Shown: positions 14,475 through 27,337 of the stretch, piece after piece
Layout of the letters: the number at the start of each line of letters is the position of its first letter
Position numbering within the stretch: the first letter of the stretch is position 1
Assembly: GCF_009389715.1 (NCBI RefSeq)
Contig: NW_024067695.1
Coordinates: 806,001 to 870,000, forward strand
Direction: 5' to 3'
Length of the DNA: 64,000 nt
Origin: Phoenix dactylifera
Taxonomy: Eukaryota > Streptophyta > Magnoliopsida > Arecales > Arecaceae
Made by a program: the position numbers and the translations under genes
The notes under the pieces: model-generated
Told to the model about the DNA's origin: nothing
Database searches by the model: none
What the model saw: the letters and a program-made list of their open reading frames with translations, nothing else

Positions 14475-17400
14475 CTATTGAACAGGACTTTGAGGTGGCG
14501 GAGGTTGGCCCTGCTGCACTGAGACGGGAGGCCGAATATTGTGCGCCTGTAGAACATCCATGTCCCTGATTTAGATTCCATGCATTCAAATATAATTAAC
14601 TGAAAATCCAATCACACGAGTTGCCCTGATACATCACTTATGTACACATGCAGTTACACCAAAACAAAAGACGATCATTGTAAATATAAAATCTGGCACC
14701 ATAACAGATAAACAAAGAAATACACTACCTTGGTTATTATTTGAGCATTCATGTACAACCTCAATTACACCTTCACTTCCTCAAAGATGAAACCACAATC
14801 AAGGCACTCCGGACTGTCTCCCATTTTTTCAACAATGGCTTATGAATCATCCTTTTAGGTTAGCATTACGAACCCTCATTCACCAAACATTCCTGACAAG
14901 GTATAATTGTGATGCTGTTGTAAGTTTTTCTATCAAATCAGGGTTCGTTTCGTAGTTTGATGTACTTTTTATGATTGGTTGCAAGCCTATTATCAACCCT
15001 CCAGTTCCTCCGCCTTTTTCTTCTAGGCAAGAGACCAGCATTACTTCAGCAAAGGCAACAAACTCAAAATAAGGATTTTAGAACAGAGGAAAATATGGCT
15101 ATCGGCGCCCATTCTACATATCTTATGAAGCACAATGGCATTTTTTTTTTCCTTACAGGAAAAGCACTGAAAATATTGTGCACAACATCAGCCACTGTTT
15201 GAACATCTTTCAACTGAATATTCGTGAGTGATCCATCCAAACAAGTGTCACTGAGACAAACCTCCTTCAATCTTCATATTTTGTTCAGGTATCCATTAAA
15301 TTGCCTAGAATATCTTGGTATTCTTTTTCTCGCCAACTCTTAAGCGGTGGCTTTATGGCTCTTTATTTGCCAACCATTTGCCCTAAATGTTGTTGACAAC
15401 TCAATCAAGTCATGCTATTCCAAAAGTTTTCTCGTCTTTCTCCATTCATCAGCACAAATCTGAGCGCCCTGCTTATAGAGCTTTCTTAAGTCTTCAATGC
15501 ACATTTATTCATATCAAGAACTTAGTTATAAAGGAGTTCGACGTTTTATAAGATGAATAAAGAAATTTCTTCAATTAATATGAAAGTTTATGGATCTAGC
15601 ACATGCAAAAACCATTTGCAATGAGATAATTAATGCTTGTAAATGGATTCTGCCATCTTCTACCACTCGGATGCTAAAACAAGCAAAGATATCCCCATAC
15701 AAGAAAAGTAATATATGTAATCTGAATTTATAAATTACTTACCCCAATTTTAGTCACAAAACTACAAGAAGAACATCTAACAGATGGAGCTCCATAAGGG
15801 TACATCAGTAACACGGAACATTTCCCACACTTCACATTACCAACCTGATGAGCTACAGAAGAAATATCATCAATGAATCAAAGGAATTATGTAGAAATAG
15901 AATTCAGGGATTATATCTACTAGTTTTAAATGATCTCAACATCATATTATCAGCAGGTTCATTGTGTAATATATACTAAGAAGAAAAATTAGAAATGACG
16001 CTTAGTTATTTTCACGAGAAAAATTGCCAAAATTGCATAAACTTGTAGCAAAAAAATTCAAAAACACGATGAAATATCGGGTGCGTTCATTAGACAATTG
16101 AACACTAATATAATCCTAGTGCCACCAATTCCAGACAGCAATGTAGCAAGCTTGAACAGCAAGGTCAAATGCATGTTTTGTTGAGCAGAGTTCCTCTGGT
16201 TAAATATGAAGCATAGAGGCTGACATGCCATAAAATGCATGAATTCAAATATTATAATTAAAAATTTGAAATAGTACTAGAATACTCAATTGACAAGCTT
16301 CATGCATCAATCTTCTCATTGCATCCCATATATTGAATGACAGAACCATGAGAGACCTTGCACCCCATATATTGAATGACAGAACCATGAGAGAACCTAT
16401 TGGCATGGCAGATCTCATATTTCACCCTTATATATCCAGCATCAAGAATGATATAATTAAGTCTTTCAAGACAATCCTGTGAAGCTTGCCTACAGTCATA
16501 TATGGCAAGATTAAGAAAGGTAGCTAGTGGATGGGAAGCCCATGTAGCTGCATACAGATCTTGATAGAAGTACTATGGACCTAAATATAAGTGCTACAAA
16601 TCAAATATATGCTAAAGCAAACCTGGACACTAAAGTAAGTTCCAACTGAGGTGGAATATCTTATGTAGTGGAGCAGGCATTCTTATGGCTGATCAAAATC
16701 TGGTAAAGTTGTGACTGTATAAGGAAAAATAATTAAGCATGGCTATCATGAGATCGTGCTATCAAAATAAAGTACAAACCAAGGTACAAGATTTTTTTTT
16801 AATAAAAAGATCACTTAATCATGACCTTATCAAAGAGGCTAGATAATCAGAATAGTTATAGCAATTCTCTAAAAAAAAAGTCTGCCAAATTATGACCATG
16901 TGGAGCAAAAATGGAAACATCACAGGAAAGAAGATGCAAAGGTTGAACAAAGATGTCTTGCTGCAGTATAAAAAGACAACCATCAGATGTGGCTGTTGCT
17001 TGAGAAGGAAAATCTAAGACAGCTGCACAAGCACGGATCATTAACATCCATCACAACACAACAGGCCTCACATGCCATGCTTCGGTATGCATTCAAAAGC
17101 AATAAGGCGAACCTTGTACAGGTTGTACCAGTCAAGAAACCTACAGTAGTTCTTCACATTACAGACCGCATGATAGAACCATATCTTCCAAAGAAACTAG
17201 ACACCAACAGGAAGCATGGGAGAGCTTGTTCAGTCACTCGCTCTGAGACAGCTTATGGTGAATAAGATAAATGATTTTTCACTAAGGCCAGCAACAATAG
17301 TACCAGAGACCAAAAAAATCAGAACTAAAAGTCCCAGGTGGTTGTGGTGAGACCACTGTAAGTTAAAATGGGTCAACCTAGATAGGCAATATCAGCGATA

Positions 17401-20400
17401 GACAGCATATGAGTAGATGATGAAGCTGACCTTCAAGTATCTCTATGTAATTAATGCTGAAAGAGTATTTAAAAAGGCAGCTAACGTGACAAGAAATAAA
17501 TGGAAGCTTGTTAAGAAGTAAATGGACCTAATGAGGCATAAGAAGAGCAAGATTTTTTTTTTTCCAATTACATCTTGGAAGATTATTATTTTCTTAAGAA
17601 AACAAACAAAAAGGATCACAACATCTAGCAGATGGCAAGCTGATCAAATAGGGAGAGCATAAAAAATACAAAGAAAATCTTGCTAGTCGTAAAAGGGTGA
17701 AAAACACAAGGATTACAAAGAATCTTTGAGAACTTATTTACATAAAGGCCACAATAGAAGCAGAACAAATATCTATATATGCTGCAAGAAAGAGCAAGCA
17801 AACCCTATAAAGTGCTTTTGCTTCCTACAAACAAATGTTATGAGAAGTTAATTGCATGAAGACTACACTAGCAGCAGAAAAAATTATCTAAATACTGATG
17901 CAGACGTAAGAAATGCTTCCTACAAACAAATGTTATGAGAAGTTAACTGCATGAAGGCTACACTAGCAGCAGAACAAATATCTAAATACTCATGTAGAAG
18001 TAAGAAAGAGCAAAGAATCCTAGAAAGTGCTTTTGCTTCCTATAAACAACACAGATTGACAATAAAATTTGGTGCAAATTGAACTCTGGTGCAAGTAAAC
18101 TTTGGGGAGCAACATAGTGAACCCATATTTTGTTTTAAGATATTCAATTTGTTGAATAATGATATATCTGTAATATTTGAGGGGAGAAAGGAAAAAAAGA
18201 AGACAAATGGAAATGATGAAATCTGGAGTAAATTATATGAAAAGTAGAAGAAAGAATAGTGATGCATTGGACGCAAGTAAAAAAGTAAAACATGAAAAAA
18301 ATAAAAAAAAATATGCGAAGAAATGATCCTGATTGGGCAAATATGCCAATGTTCAAAAGATATAAATGGACATATGAATAGCAGAGCAGGAAAGATAACA
18401 AGAAGCATGAAATATTGCCCAGCTATTTTTGGCAATGTTAAGTACATAATGGGTTGATGCGTTCCCCAGATCAACTATCACTAAATAAACTCGTGGAACT
18501 AAACATTTCCTTTGAAAAAAAAATAAAGAAAGAAAAATAATTGTCAATAGTAGAAATTTTCAAGAATTTAGCAGATCTTGTCACTCTGTTTTGAAGGCTG
18601 CATTGCTTTTTCTTTGTCATAAGGCAATAAATGTACTGCTTGTGCACAAAAAGATACCACAATATGTACACATTTCATTAGAACTTTGTTAAACACAAGT
18701 TGATGGTCTGGCATGCATTAAAATGTTCCTTTCCACAATGACAAAAAAGAAGGAAACTTTCAGGAAGCTGAAAAGAATAATTAAGTACAAGAATCTGGAA
18801 AATAACATAGAAGCAAAATACAAATGACACACTGGCAAATTTTGAATTTATGTTGTAATTTAAAAAAACAGATTTATATTTGTCTACAGCAAGGCTTGTG
18901 GTTTTCATATCAAAAAATGCAAGATGTGGCAACTGCAAGAAAATGTATAATATATATGATTATAGATCCGGGAATAGTATATGAATAAAAAAAAAGTTTT
19001 TACTTAAAAAAAAAATCAGAATCAGATGACAGAAAATAGAAACAGATATATAGTTGGTTGTGTACAAGAGAAGATGGCTCAGTGAAAACAAAACAGCAAA
19101 GACATCAGAGCTGTGCTCAATTTCAGCTAACATTTGCTGCCAAAGGATAAATTTGAAAACAAACCTTTTAACACAAAATTTACTGTCTTACAGCATGGGC
19201 ACTGAACATAAGCAGCACCTCTTGGATATGAAAGTAGTTCACGACAACTTCCGCAGACCATTTGGCCCATTTCTGCATCAAGTTATAACAACATCTAAAG
19301 TTGAGAAACAACTAAAAGAGGTAAGGAACGGCAAATTACCATGAATAATTATATTTTTAGAAACGTTTGTCAACTCAATATCCAGAAGTTACAACAAGGA
19401 CCTAAGTCTTAAAGTTATCGCACAAATTTCTAATCAATGATGGAAGGGTTGGAATAACAGCAAACATGGCAACATAAATTTAAAGCACTAGTACAATGTA
19501 ACAACATATGCATGAGATTCACGAGAAAATCCACCAGCAAGCCATCTTATATACAATAACAGCATGGCATAGGGTTTATCGCCCATGTTGCCCATGGTAT
19601 ATAATTATGTTAGGAGCAAAGAGTGAAGCAAGGAAGTCCTTGCCCAGTTCAAAGCATAGCTGCATGATATGTACTGAATAAAATCACAACTTAAAATATG
19701 AGGACCGTTCTCCAATTTAGGGTTCTTGACCTATAAACTGTGCCTGAAAGATGAAAGCAATCCCTATAAACCAATCCTTTTGTTCCCTCTTCAACTAGTT
19801 GATGTCACCTTGACCATGAAGCGGACAATGACTTGTAAACAGTTGATATTCTGTCGATAGCCAGTTGTAGAACATTCCCAAAAGAGGGGTTTTTTTCCCC
19901 CTCCCATCTCGTCTTCCTATAATATGTCGAATTTCCTATAATGTGTTTTCAAGAATGCCAATTCATGGTAATGAACCAATAAAACAAGCCATCAAAAGTG
20001 TGGATATGACCACAATATCCTTGAACGCACTTTACATGGCCTTATGCATATCAATTAGCTACTCTACTTTCAATTTCTCTCAGAGATTTCGTCGAGCACG
20101 TTCTTCGGGTGAAACAAATTCTGCGTGTGGTAAAACTGAATTATCCCAGCATGCACATGCGGTAGGATCCAAGAACGCAAAATCGATAATCAGAAAACCT
20201 AGACCATGGCGAAAACCGGCGATCATCATATTCCTTGGCTTCCTCTCGAAATTATAAAAACTGCAACTATATATTGTTTTGGAGGAAGGATATGGAATTG
20301 GAGGGAGGGGGGAGCTGACCCGGAGGCGGCGGCGGAGGAGGGGCAGAGGACGCGGGTGGTGCCGGGAGAACGATATTTTCCCACCCCGGCGGGACGGCTT

Positions 20401-20416
20401 CCGGGGAGCTGCCCAT
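14475..20416 (-). CDS. LOL2: LSD1-like zinc-finger protein, LOL2 type
   Basis: LSD1/LOL proteins carry C-x2-C-x14-C-x2-C zinc fingers and regulate programmed cell death and defence responses, probably as nuclear scaffold or transcription cofactors. Exons on the minus strand are 20416-20320, 19272-19165, 15852-15743 and 14546-14475, giving 128 residues with phases 1, 1, 0. The protein has a proline-rich start (MGSSPEAVPPGWENIVLP, then a poly-Pro run), finger 1 MVCGSCRELLSYPRGAAYVQ with Cys 39/42/57/60, and finger 2 VKCGKCSVLLMYPYGAPSVR with Cys 77/80/95/98. It ends in a Pro/Gln tail, PPVSVQQGQPPPPQSPVQ. Two fingers plus the Pro-rich N-terminus match Arabidopsis LOL2 rather than three-finger LSD1. 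Intron 1 is about 1.0 kb, intron 2 about 3.3 kb and intron 3 about 1.2 kb. Confidence 0.93.
16321..16397. repeat. 39-bp direct tandem duplication in LOL2 intron 2
   Basis: CCCATATATTGAATGACAGA and the following ACCATGAGAGA occur twice, 39 bases apart, with almost no difference. This suggests a recent slippage duplication. Confidence 0.85.
17740..18052. repeat. Three-copy tandem repeat (about 90-125 bp units) in LOL2 intron 2
   Basis: GCTTCCTACAAACAAATG, TATGAGAAGTTAA and CACTAGCAGCAGAA recur in order at about 17820 and 17913. Parts of the unit (GCAGAACAAATATCTA, AAAGTGCTTTTGCTTCCTA) also occur near 17760 and 18025. The copies differ by an internal deletion. Confidence 0.8.
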
Positions 20417-20522
20417 CGTTGGTACGATTTTGTTCGGGCGGAGACGGAGAAGAGAGCGCGTTTAGTTTGTCCACCCGCCGCTTGGGATATCTGCAGGCTC
20501 GTGGGAGGATTTGGTTTTTTTT

Positions 20523-20608
20523 TCGAACCTCATATTTATAGAAAAACGAATTATATTGCTGATTGGATAGCCTCGTATACTGCTCGCCGGGCAGGTGCTT
20601 TTCTTTGA
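20523..20608 (+). mobile_element. LINE 3' tail (RNase H end) beside the LOL2 start
   Basis: The plus strand encodes IYRKTNYIADWIASYTARRA and a stop after GAFL, followed by an A9 run. IYRxxN.xADWIA is the terminal RNase H motif of plant L1-type LINE ORF2. Only about 30 codons remain. It ends about 110 bases upstream of the LOL2 ATG and points the opposite way, so it lies in that gene's promoter or leader. Confidence 0.7.
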
Positions 20609-20610
20609 AA

Positions 20611-22100
20611 AAAAAAAGTTTTTGAGTCTCTTCCTCCTTCTTTCCGTCAATTTTGTTTTTAATTTTTTTTTAAATATACTTATGTACATTTAAGATAAAT
20701 CACCATTATACCGAAAATTAAAAAAAAATTGAAGCCACCTACGAGCGCGTGAGGGAGTAGAAGACTCCAAAGCCTAAGTATTACATGTATTAGTATAAAA
20801 TTATTATATGATGGACAAATATAGATATATTACAAAATTATTTATATCAATGAACTAGGACTTGTCCTAATCATCGTAGGTCTCTTCTTAGCAATCGAGT
20901 ATTTGGGGCTCAAATTTTGGATGATGCATCTTTAAACATTTAAGTTTGATTAAGATGGTCCCCTTTTCCTTTTTTCTTAAAATAAAAGACAGCTATAAAT
21001 ATTAAATATTTTAAAAAAAGTCGTGGTAACCAGTCTTAGGTATAAAACTATCATAAATGCCTCTCATTTTCTTATGAACGAAAATATTCTCAATAAAAAA
21101 AATTCAAAAAATTATAGCCAAATGAATATAGAAACAAGTTGTGCATTAACCAAGCATACTTTTCATGTTAAATAGTGGTACAAATGCCAAGAATGGGAGA
21201 GTTGAGCTAAACACAACATTATTTGGAGCATTATCACATTATCTCTAAAACCTATACCAATTGTGATCCAACAACAGATGCTAATGCAATATTAATGAGA
21301 ATGGTTTTTATGTAATTTTTTAAAAAAATGGATTTGATATTGTAAAATTTTGTAACAAATTTGGTAGGATTTTATCATTTAAAATGAAGAACATGGATGA
21401 GATGGTCGAAATTTCTTATGCTTACCCAAAGAGGTAGGCTTAGAGGTTGGGAGGTGTAGGGATGACCACAAGATGATTATAACAACTTAAGAAATTATGT
21501 GGCTAAGATTTGTTTCTTTGAAATTAGGAGTGAGGATAAGATGGTGAGTGTTTATTAAGTTCATAAAGATCTAAGGTTGAGGTTAAGGTTAAAGCTCTTA
21601 CCAATAGGATAAGAGAGTGTATGAAAAAGGACAAATGAAGAGTTGGATGTCATGCTACTTAGATGGCATGAATAGTGATAAATGTGGAAATGGATAAAGG
21701 AGTGTCGGTTAAAATTGAATAATAAAAAGCATATAGGTGCGAGATTAATATATGAAGATTTTTTTATATAGAATGGTTTTCGCTTGGACCGGTGGTTTGA
21801 GTTTTTGATATGGATTGGATATTGTTGCCTTAGCTTAGTGACCATGGTTTAGGCTCCAGTTAGCTATGACTTGAGCTTAGATTAACCTTGACTTGGTCTT
21901 GAGTTTGCTAGGGTTCGGATTTGGCTAGCTACGTTTTGGGATTGGTTGGTTATGGGTTGGTTTGACTAGTCGTGGCTTGACCTATTGGAATCGGTTTGCC
22001 TATGAGTTTCGACTCCATTTGGCAAAGTTTTTAGATGGTATGGTGGTATTTGGTAAAAAATCGAAAAGCTATTTTGGCTTTATCAGAAAACTGAAAAGGT
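20611..22100. other. AT-rich intergenic DNA
   Basis: No gene was recognised. It includes T-rich runs and, around 21830-22000, TTGG/GGTT-rich low-complexity DNA. The part from about 22010 looks related to the tandem unit that follows. Confidence 0.4.
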
Positions 22101-22107
22101 CTATTTG

Positions 22108-22590
22108 AAAAAAAGTTCTATTTTGAAGCTTCTTTCCAAAAGTGCATCCATCCCATGTTGGAAAGCTGTTTTGATTTTAATAAAAAAAAATTTATGATCA
22201 AAATACGCACCAACAAATCTCATAATTATATCTTACATCAATAATTTCATAATATATTATTATACTACAAATATAATATAATAATAAATTAACAATAAAT
22301 TATATGATTGTAGTAAAATATAATTATAATATAATATATTCTTATATTTAGAAAAAGCTCTATTTTGGAGCTTCTTCCCAAAAGTGCATCCATTCCTTGT
22401 TGGAAAGCTGTTTTGATTTTAATAAAAAAATTTTATGACCAAAATATGCACCAACAAATCTCATGATTATATTTTATATCTATAATTTCATAATATATTA
22501 TTATACTATAAATATAATATAATAATAAATTAATAATATATTATATGATTGTAGTAAAATATAATTATAATATAATATATTCTTATATTT
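22108..22590. repeat. Tandem duplication of a 242-bp AT-rich unit
   Basis: The block from GTTCTATTTTGAAGCTTCTT to ATTCTTATATT (22108-22350) is repeated at 22351-22590 with few changes, for example GCTCTATTTTGGAGCTTCTT. The start resembles the MITE-like fragment at 3080-3306, suggesting a duplicated MITE-type piece. About 200 bp of nearly pure A/T follow (22590-22795). Confidence 0.85.
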
Positions 22591-22871
22591 TATTATAAGC
22601 ATAATATAACATATTATTACAATCATAATTTTATATTATTATAATAATAATAATAGTCATATTATCATAATATATGATATTATTATAATACTGGTAATAT
22701 AATATACGATTAATAATATAAAAAATAATATATTAGATTATATTATATTCTATTATCTGATTATATCATAATAATATTATATTCCATTATAATATACGAT
22801 CTTTCAACCCATCGCGAGGGTCCCCATCCCGTTTCCCCTTCCTTTCATCTCCCGACGACGCCCGCTCCGCC

Positions 22872-23400
22872 TTTTGCTCCATGCTCCTCCACGGCGTGCC
22901 CGCTCTCCGACCGCACCCTCCCTCTTCCATCAAGGGTCCGCCCGTGCGATCCCTCCCCTCCGTTGCTCGCTTCCTCCACACCCTCGCCTTCAAAATCCCC
23001 TTTCAGCCCACCGACATCTTCATCGCCTCCGCCATTGTTGATGCGCACGCCAAGTACGCCCTCCTCCCGAACGCCCGCCGACTGATCGACGAGATGGCCC
23101 AAAACAACGTCCTCTCCAAGACCGTCCTCATCTACAGCCTTGCCCAAAATCCGCGCTAATCCAACGACTTCACCTGCTCTCATGTCGTCCGCATCTGCAG
23201 CAGCGCCACCCTCCTCGACCTTGGCTGCCAAGTCTATGCCTGCTGCCTCAAGTCCGGCTACAATGCCTTACCCTTCGTTTGGCAGCTCCTCAACTCTCCC
23301 TACTAGAAATGCAGCCTCGACCATCCCCACCAGTGCCTGATGAAATGCCCGAAAGGAACCTCGGTGTGTTATTCTAATCACCTTTGCCCAGCATGGCCAC
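22872..23400 (+). pseudogene. Pentatricopeptide-repeat (PPR) protein pseudogene
   Basis: PPR proteins are organelle RNA-binding proteins. One plus-strand frame from about 22881 reads FQPTDIFIASAIVDAHAKY, NARRLIDEMAQNNVLSKTVL, SNDFTCSHVVRICSSATLLD, LGCQVYACCLKSGYNALPFV and KCSLDHPHQCLMKCP. This is the plant PLS-type pattern (P.D.f..s.lvd.Y.K.., a.r.fdEM.., P..fT...vl..Cs....l..G.q.h...lK.G). It is broken by in-frame stops at 23157-23159 and 23304-23306, and the frame is lost by about 23400. Only about three motifs of what is normally a 500+ residue protein remain. AT-rich DNA abuts the 5' end. Confidence 0.8.
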
Positions 23401-24995
23401 ACCCATGCTGCCTTCGACAACTTCCTCCTTGCAGCCCGACTACACATTTGTCTGTTTGTTTTTTGTTTTTTTTTGGGTACATCTCACACTAGTCTTATAT
23501 GAGCATTGCCATCTGAATCAAAAAATAAAATATTTCAAAAAAATAGAGCATCAGATACAAAACGGGTCTAGAGAATCTCTCTAAAATAGTGAGCAACAAA
23601 GAAAACGACCCAACCAGCGGCTCTATTTGTCATTCAGAGCACATGTACAATCTAAAAGGCATCACACTCTCTCAGTAGCATTCATATGTCTTCTAGAAGT
23701 GGCTGGTCGAATACTTTCGGCCCCTTCTGTAGAATCCACTCAGAATAATGCTTTCGATCTCCGACTACACATTTGTATGCTTTCTCAGTGCTTGCACCAA
23801 ATAAAAACCTATTTACATCGTTTTAGAGAAAGAATAACCATGAGGCATCTTGCATTGTTTCCATTATTTAAAATAATTATTTAGATTTATTTCTTTTTAA
23901 TCTACAAATTAATTGCGATTTCTATTAAATTATTATTAATATCTTTTATTTTTATATATATTTATTCTTATTTTACTAATATATTTAGATTGAGGATATG
24001 TGTTGGCGTGGGGCTACTTTATACCCTTCTGAAATGGTGACGACACTTCTTTTAGATATTCCGACCGAATAGGTCCTACATGCTTGCATTTCCCAGCTGC
24101 TACTCCAAACAAAAGAAGTGACGGTGCATCGTACTCAAACAATGCAATTCCAGCTTCACGCAACATCTTTTATAGCAGCCAGTTTCTAATTGAAAGGAAC
24201 CAAACGATCCCTAAATTTGTGAACCCGAAACTTAAGAAAGTAACACTATAACCAATACATTCTCAAAAAACGGTCAACCAAACTTCTATGCACTCATGAT
24301 GTGAACTTCGAAAAATTTAGATTTGGATCCATTTTCAAGGCAAATTATGGTTCAAACATATAACCGTCAACCATCAATGTCATTCTTTATCGCTGCGGAT
24401 CCACCGCGATAGCACGAGCAATGCCCCCGCGTGCGACCCACACCAAATAAAATCTACAGAAAGGACACGCATCTATCCGCCGTTCAAAGGTCCCAAACCC
24501 CACCACCCGGGGTCCAAACCTTAGTGCCCCAAACGGCGTCGCTTGCGTGCCGTCCACGACCTTTCTTGCCTTCCCCACATGCTTTTCCCTCGCCTCTAAG
24601 CGATCCGCCCCTTCTTCCGGATCAACACGCAGCAAGTTCTACAAACCCTTTCCCGCCACGTAAGCAAAATAGGTGGCCTCACAAAAACTTCATATGGATC
24701 CACTCCAATCAACGGTAGATCCCCAGTTTCATAGAAGCTAACATCTACCTGATCTTAGAGAGAGAAAGCGGTGCTGGCATTGACCCACTTCCTTATCGCG
24801 CACAGCTTCAACCTCAAGCTTTGCCTTCCCCCCCGCCCTCTACCTGTCTCTCACTCACTGTAGCGAATTCCAATAATTTCTAAAGATTTTTTAGGGTTTC
24901 TCAATTCCTCTCCCAGATCTCTCATAGAGGGTTTGCTTTGCTCTCTATCCTCCGATCCGCCGCCGCCGAGCCTCAGATCCTTATTCCTTTGATGA
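23401..24995. other. Intergenic DNA and GTE upstream region
   Basis: No gene was recognised. From about 24700 to 24995 the sequence becomes CT-rich with AGAGAGAG and CTCTCACTCACTG, as expected for the leader of the bromodomain gene. No clear TATA box was seen. Confidence 0.4.
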
Positions 24996-27337
24996 ATGGC
25001 TTCCGGGTCTCTGGTGGGCGGCGCCGCCGGCGGCGAAGGTTCCCGGGAGAAGCACCGGTGGACGGCGGATAGCAAGGTCTACACCCGCAAGTCCCACAGC
25101 AAGAACCACCCCAAGCCCTCCAGCGGCGCGACCGGCTCTGACGCCCCGCGCCCGCCCCCGCCTGCCCCCTCCTCCAAGCAAACCCTCGCCACTACCACCG
25201 ATGACGTCCACTCCTCGCTCCAGCAGCCCCCTCTGCCGCCCCATCACCGCCGCCCCCGGTCCGCCGCCTCGGACGACAACGCCTCCAGCCTCAACCACGG
25301 CCCGCCGCCGGACCCCTCCAAGAACCACTCCAGCCGCCGCTCCCCCAATGGCCAGCACCGCGTCGTCACCATCAGCCTCGCCGCTCGGCCTCGCCACGAA
25401 GTCCGGGTGCTCCGCCGGCGGCTCATCGCGGAGCTCGAGCAGGTCCGCTCCCTGGTCAAGAGGTTCGAGGCCCGCGAATCCCAGCCTTCCACCACCGCCG
25501 CCCCGGCCTCCCAGCTCTCTGTCAACGAAGTCATCACACCTCTCTCTTCCAAGAGAGCTGCCGCGAATTCGGAGGCAGCATCCACCACGGCGGCCCCGCT
25601 CCGCCGCCAGCTTGGCGTCTCGGTGCCAGAAAATAGCGTCGATGAGCCGTTGGAGAAGGAGAAGCGGACGCCCAAGGCCAACCAGTTGTACCGGAACTCG
25701 GATTTCGTCCTTGGAAAGGAGAAGTTCCCGGTGCCGGAGCTTCACGGTCACAAGAAATCAAAGGCCAATGGAAGCAAGAAGCATTCGATGGGAGAGATGG
25801 ACTGCGGCGCTCAAATGGTCGACAAGATGCTCGACGCCCACGCCTTAAATAGCTGCAGCGCTCTGCTCCAGAAGCTCATGAAGCACAAGTATGCGTGGGT
25901 GTTCAACACGCCAGTTGACGTGAAGGGCCTCGGCCTAAATGATTACTACAACATCATCAAGCACCCAATGGACCTCGGCACCGTGAAGTCCCGGCTATCC
26001 AAGAACTGGTACAAGACCCCCTCAGAGTTCGCTGAGGACGTCAGACTTACCTTCCGCAATGCTGTGACCTATAATCCCAAGGGTCAGGATGCCCACTTCA
26101 TGGCTGAGCAGCTCTCCCAAATCTTCGAGCAACGGTGGCCTGCTATTGAGGCTGAGTACACCTATCTCTCACATCCCCCGCCTCCGACCATAACCACCAC
26201 CAAGAAGGCTCAGCAGGTTGACATGCGAAGGACCCTCGAGATGTTGGACTCCACTGTCCACACCATGCTGGTCGATTTGAAGCCCCAACAGGTGAATTAT
26301 ACCCGACATTTAGGTCGGCCTCCAGCCTTGAAGAAGCCAAAGGCTAAGGACCCAAACAAGAGGGATATGACATTTGAGGAGAAGCAGCGGCTGAGCCGTC
26401 GTCTGCAGAGCCTGCCATCAGAGAAGCTAGACAATATCGTGCAGATTATCAAGAAGAGAAACTCCTCTCTAAGCCAGCATGATGATGAAATTGAGGTGGA
26501 TATCGACAGTGTGGATGCAGAGACTCTTTGGGAGCTTGATAGATTTGTGACCAATTATAAAAAGAGTCTTAGTAAGAACAAGAGGAAGGCTGAGCTTGCC
26601 AATCTAGCCAGAGCACAGGCCAAGCACCAAACCCAGGAAAGAATGCAGGAAAAGGTATGGGTTAGAGAATCTCGGGCTAATAGCTATCTATTTGCTTGAA
26701 TTTACCCATTAACCTTTTGTCTATAATTTCTTCTAGATTCCTGATGCTGGTGTTCTGGAAGTTCCCAAGGAAAGCAAGACAGGTAAATTTATTGATTGCA
26801 CTTGTTTTTGGCTGTTATATTTGTTTCTTCATGAGTTATATTCTGATTGTGCAAATGTTGTAAAAACAACAGTGGATGGAGAGAATGCTGCATCTATGTC
26901 TCTGGTTGGAGGAGAAAAAAAAGGGGCCAGTAGATCAAATAGCTCAACCAGCTCTAGTAGTGACTCAGGATCCTCCTCCGGTGGTAATATGTTCATTGCA
27001 ATGACATTTTATTAGTTTTAGAAAGCTAAATGGGGATATTTTCGGTACACTGACCTGTGTCCTTGTGAATTCTAACCCAGCCAACAATTCTCTTGTTTTC
27101 ACTATGCCATCCCTTGACAAGAAAGGATTCTTGTCGTTTTCTTTTAAAAAAACCTAATATTGCTTATAAGCTCATATGATCACTAGGAGTATCCTTTTGT
27201 GTCCAGCAGTTCTTGTGAGTTTGATTTATTTAATATTTAATTGATATATCCACTTATAGCTGAGATGATTTGCAGATTCTGATAGTGAAAGTTCCTCAGG
27301 ATATGGATCCGATGCAGCGCATTCACCTAGGACATGA
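24996..27337 (+). CDS. GTE: GTE-family bromodomain / NET-domain (BET-type) transcription regulator
   Basis: BET proteins read acetylated histone tails in the nucleus and recruit transcription machinery. Exons are 24996-26654, 26737-26782, 26873-26983 and 27276-27337, about 625 residues, phases 0, 1, 1. The N-terminus (1-280) is Pro/Ser/Ala-rich and basic. The bromodomain (about 285-385) has LLQKLMKHKYAWVFNTPVDV, YYNIIKHPMDLGTVKSRL and AVTYNPKGQDAHFMAEQL; Asn360 of YNP is the expected acetyl-lysine contact. The NET domain (about 456-526) reads MTFEEKQRLSRRLQSLP to DIDSVDAETLWELDRFV. The tail is serine-rich (SSTSSSSDSGSSSG, then DSDSESSSGYGSDAAHSP). The single bromodomain plus NET is the standard plant GTE layout, and the length fits the GTE2/GTE7 group better than GTE4. 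The start is the first in-frame ATG after a CT-rich leader. Confidence 0.94.

Noticed and set aside
18040-18938. Hydrophobic minus-strand frames suggesting a membrane protein
   Set aside because: They lie in LOL2 intron 2 and result from T-rich sequence on the minus strand. No start context, motifs or splice logic support a gene.
24981-25751. 256-codon minus-strand frame
   Set aside because: Shadow of the GC-rich first exon of the bromodomain gene. Arg/Gly/Ala-rich with no motifs.
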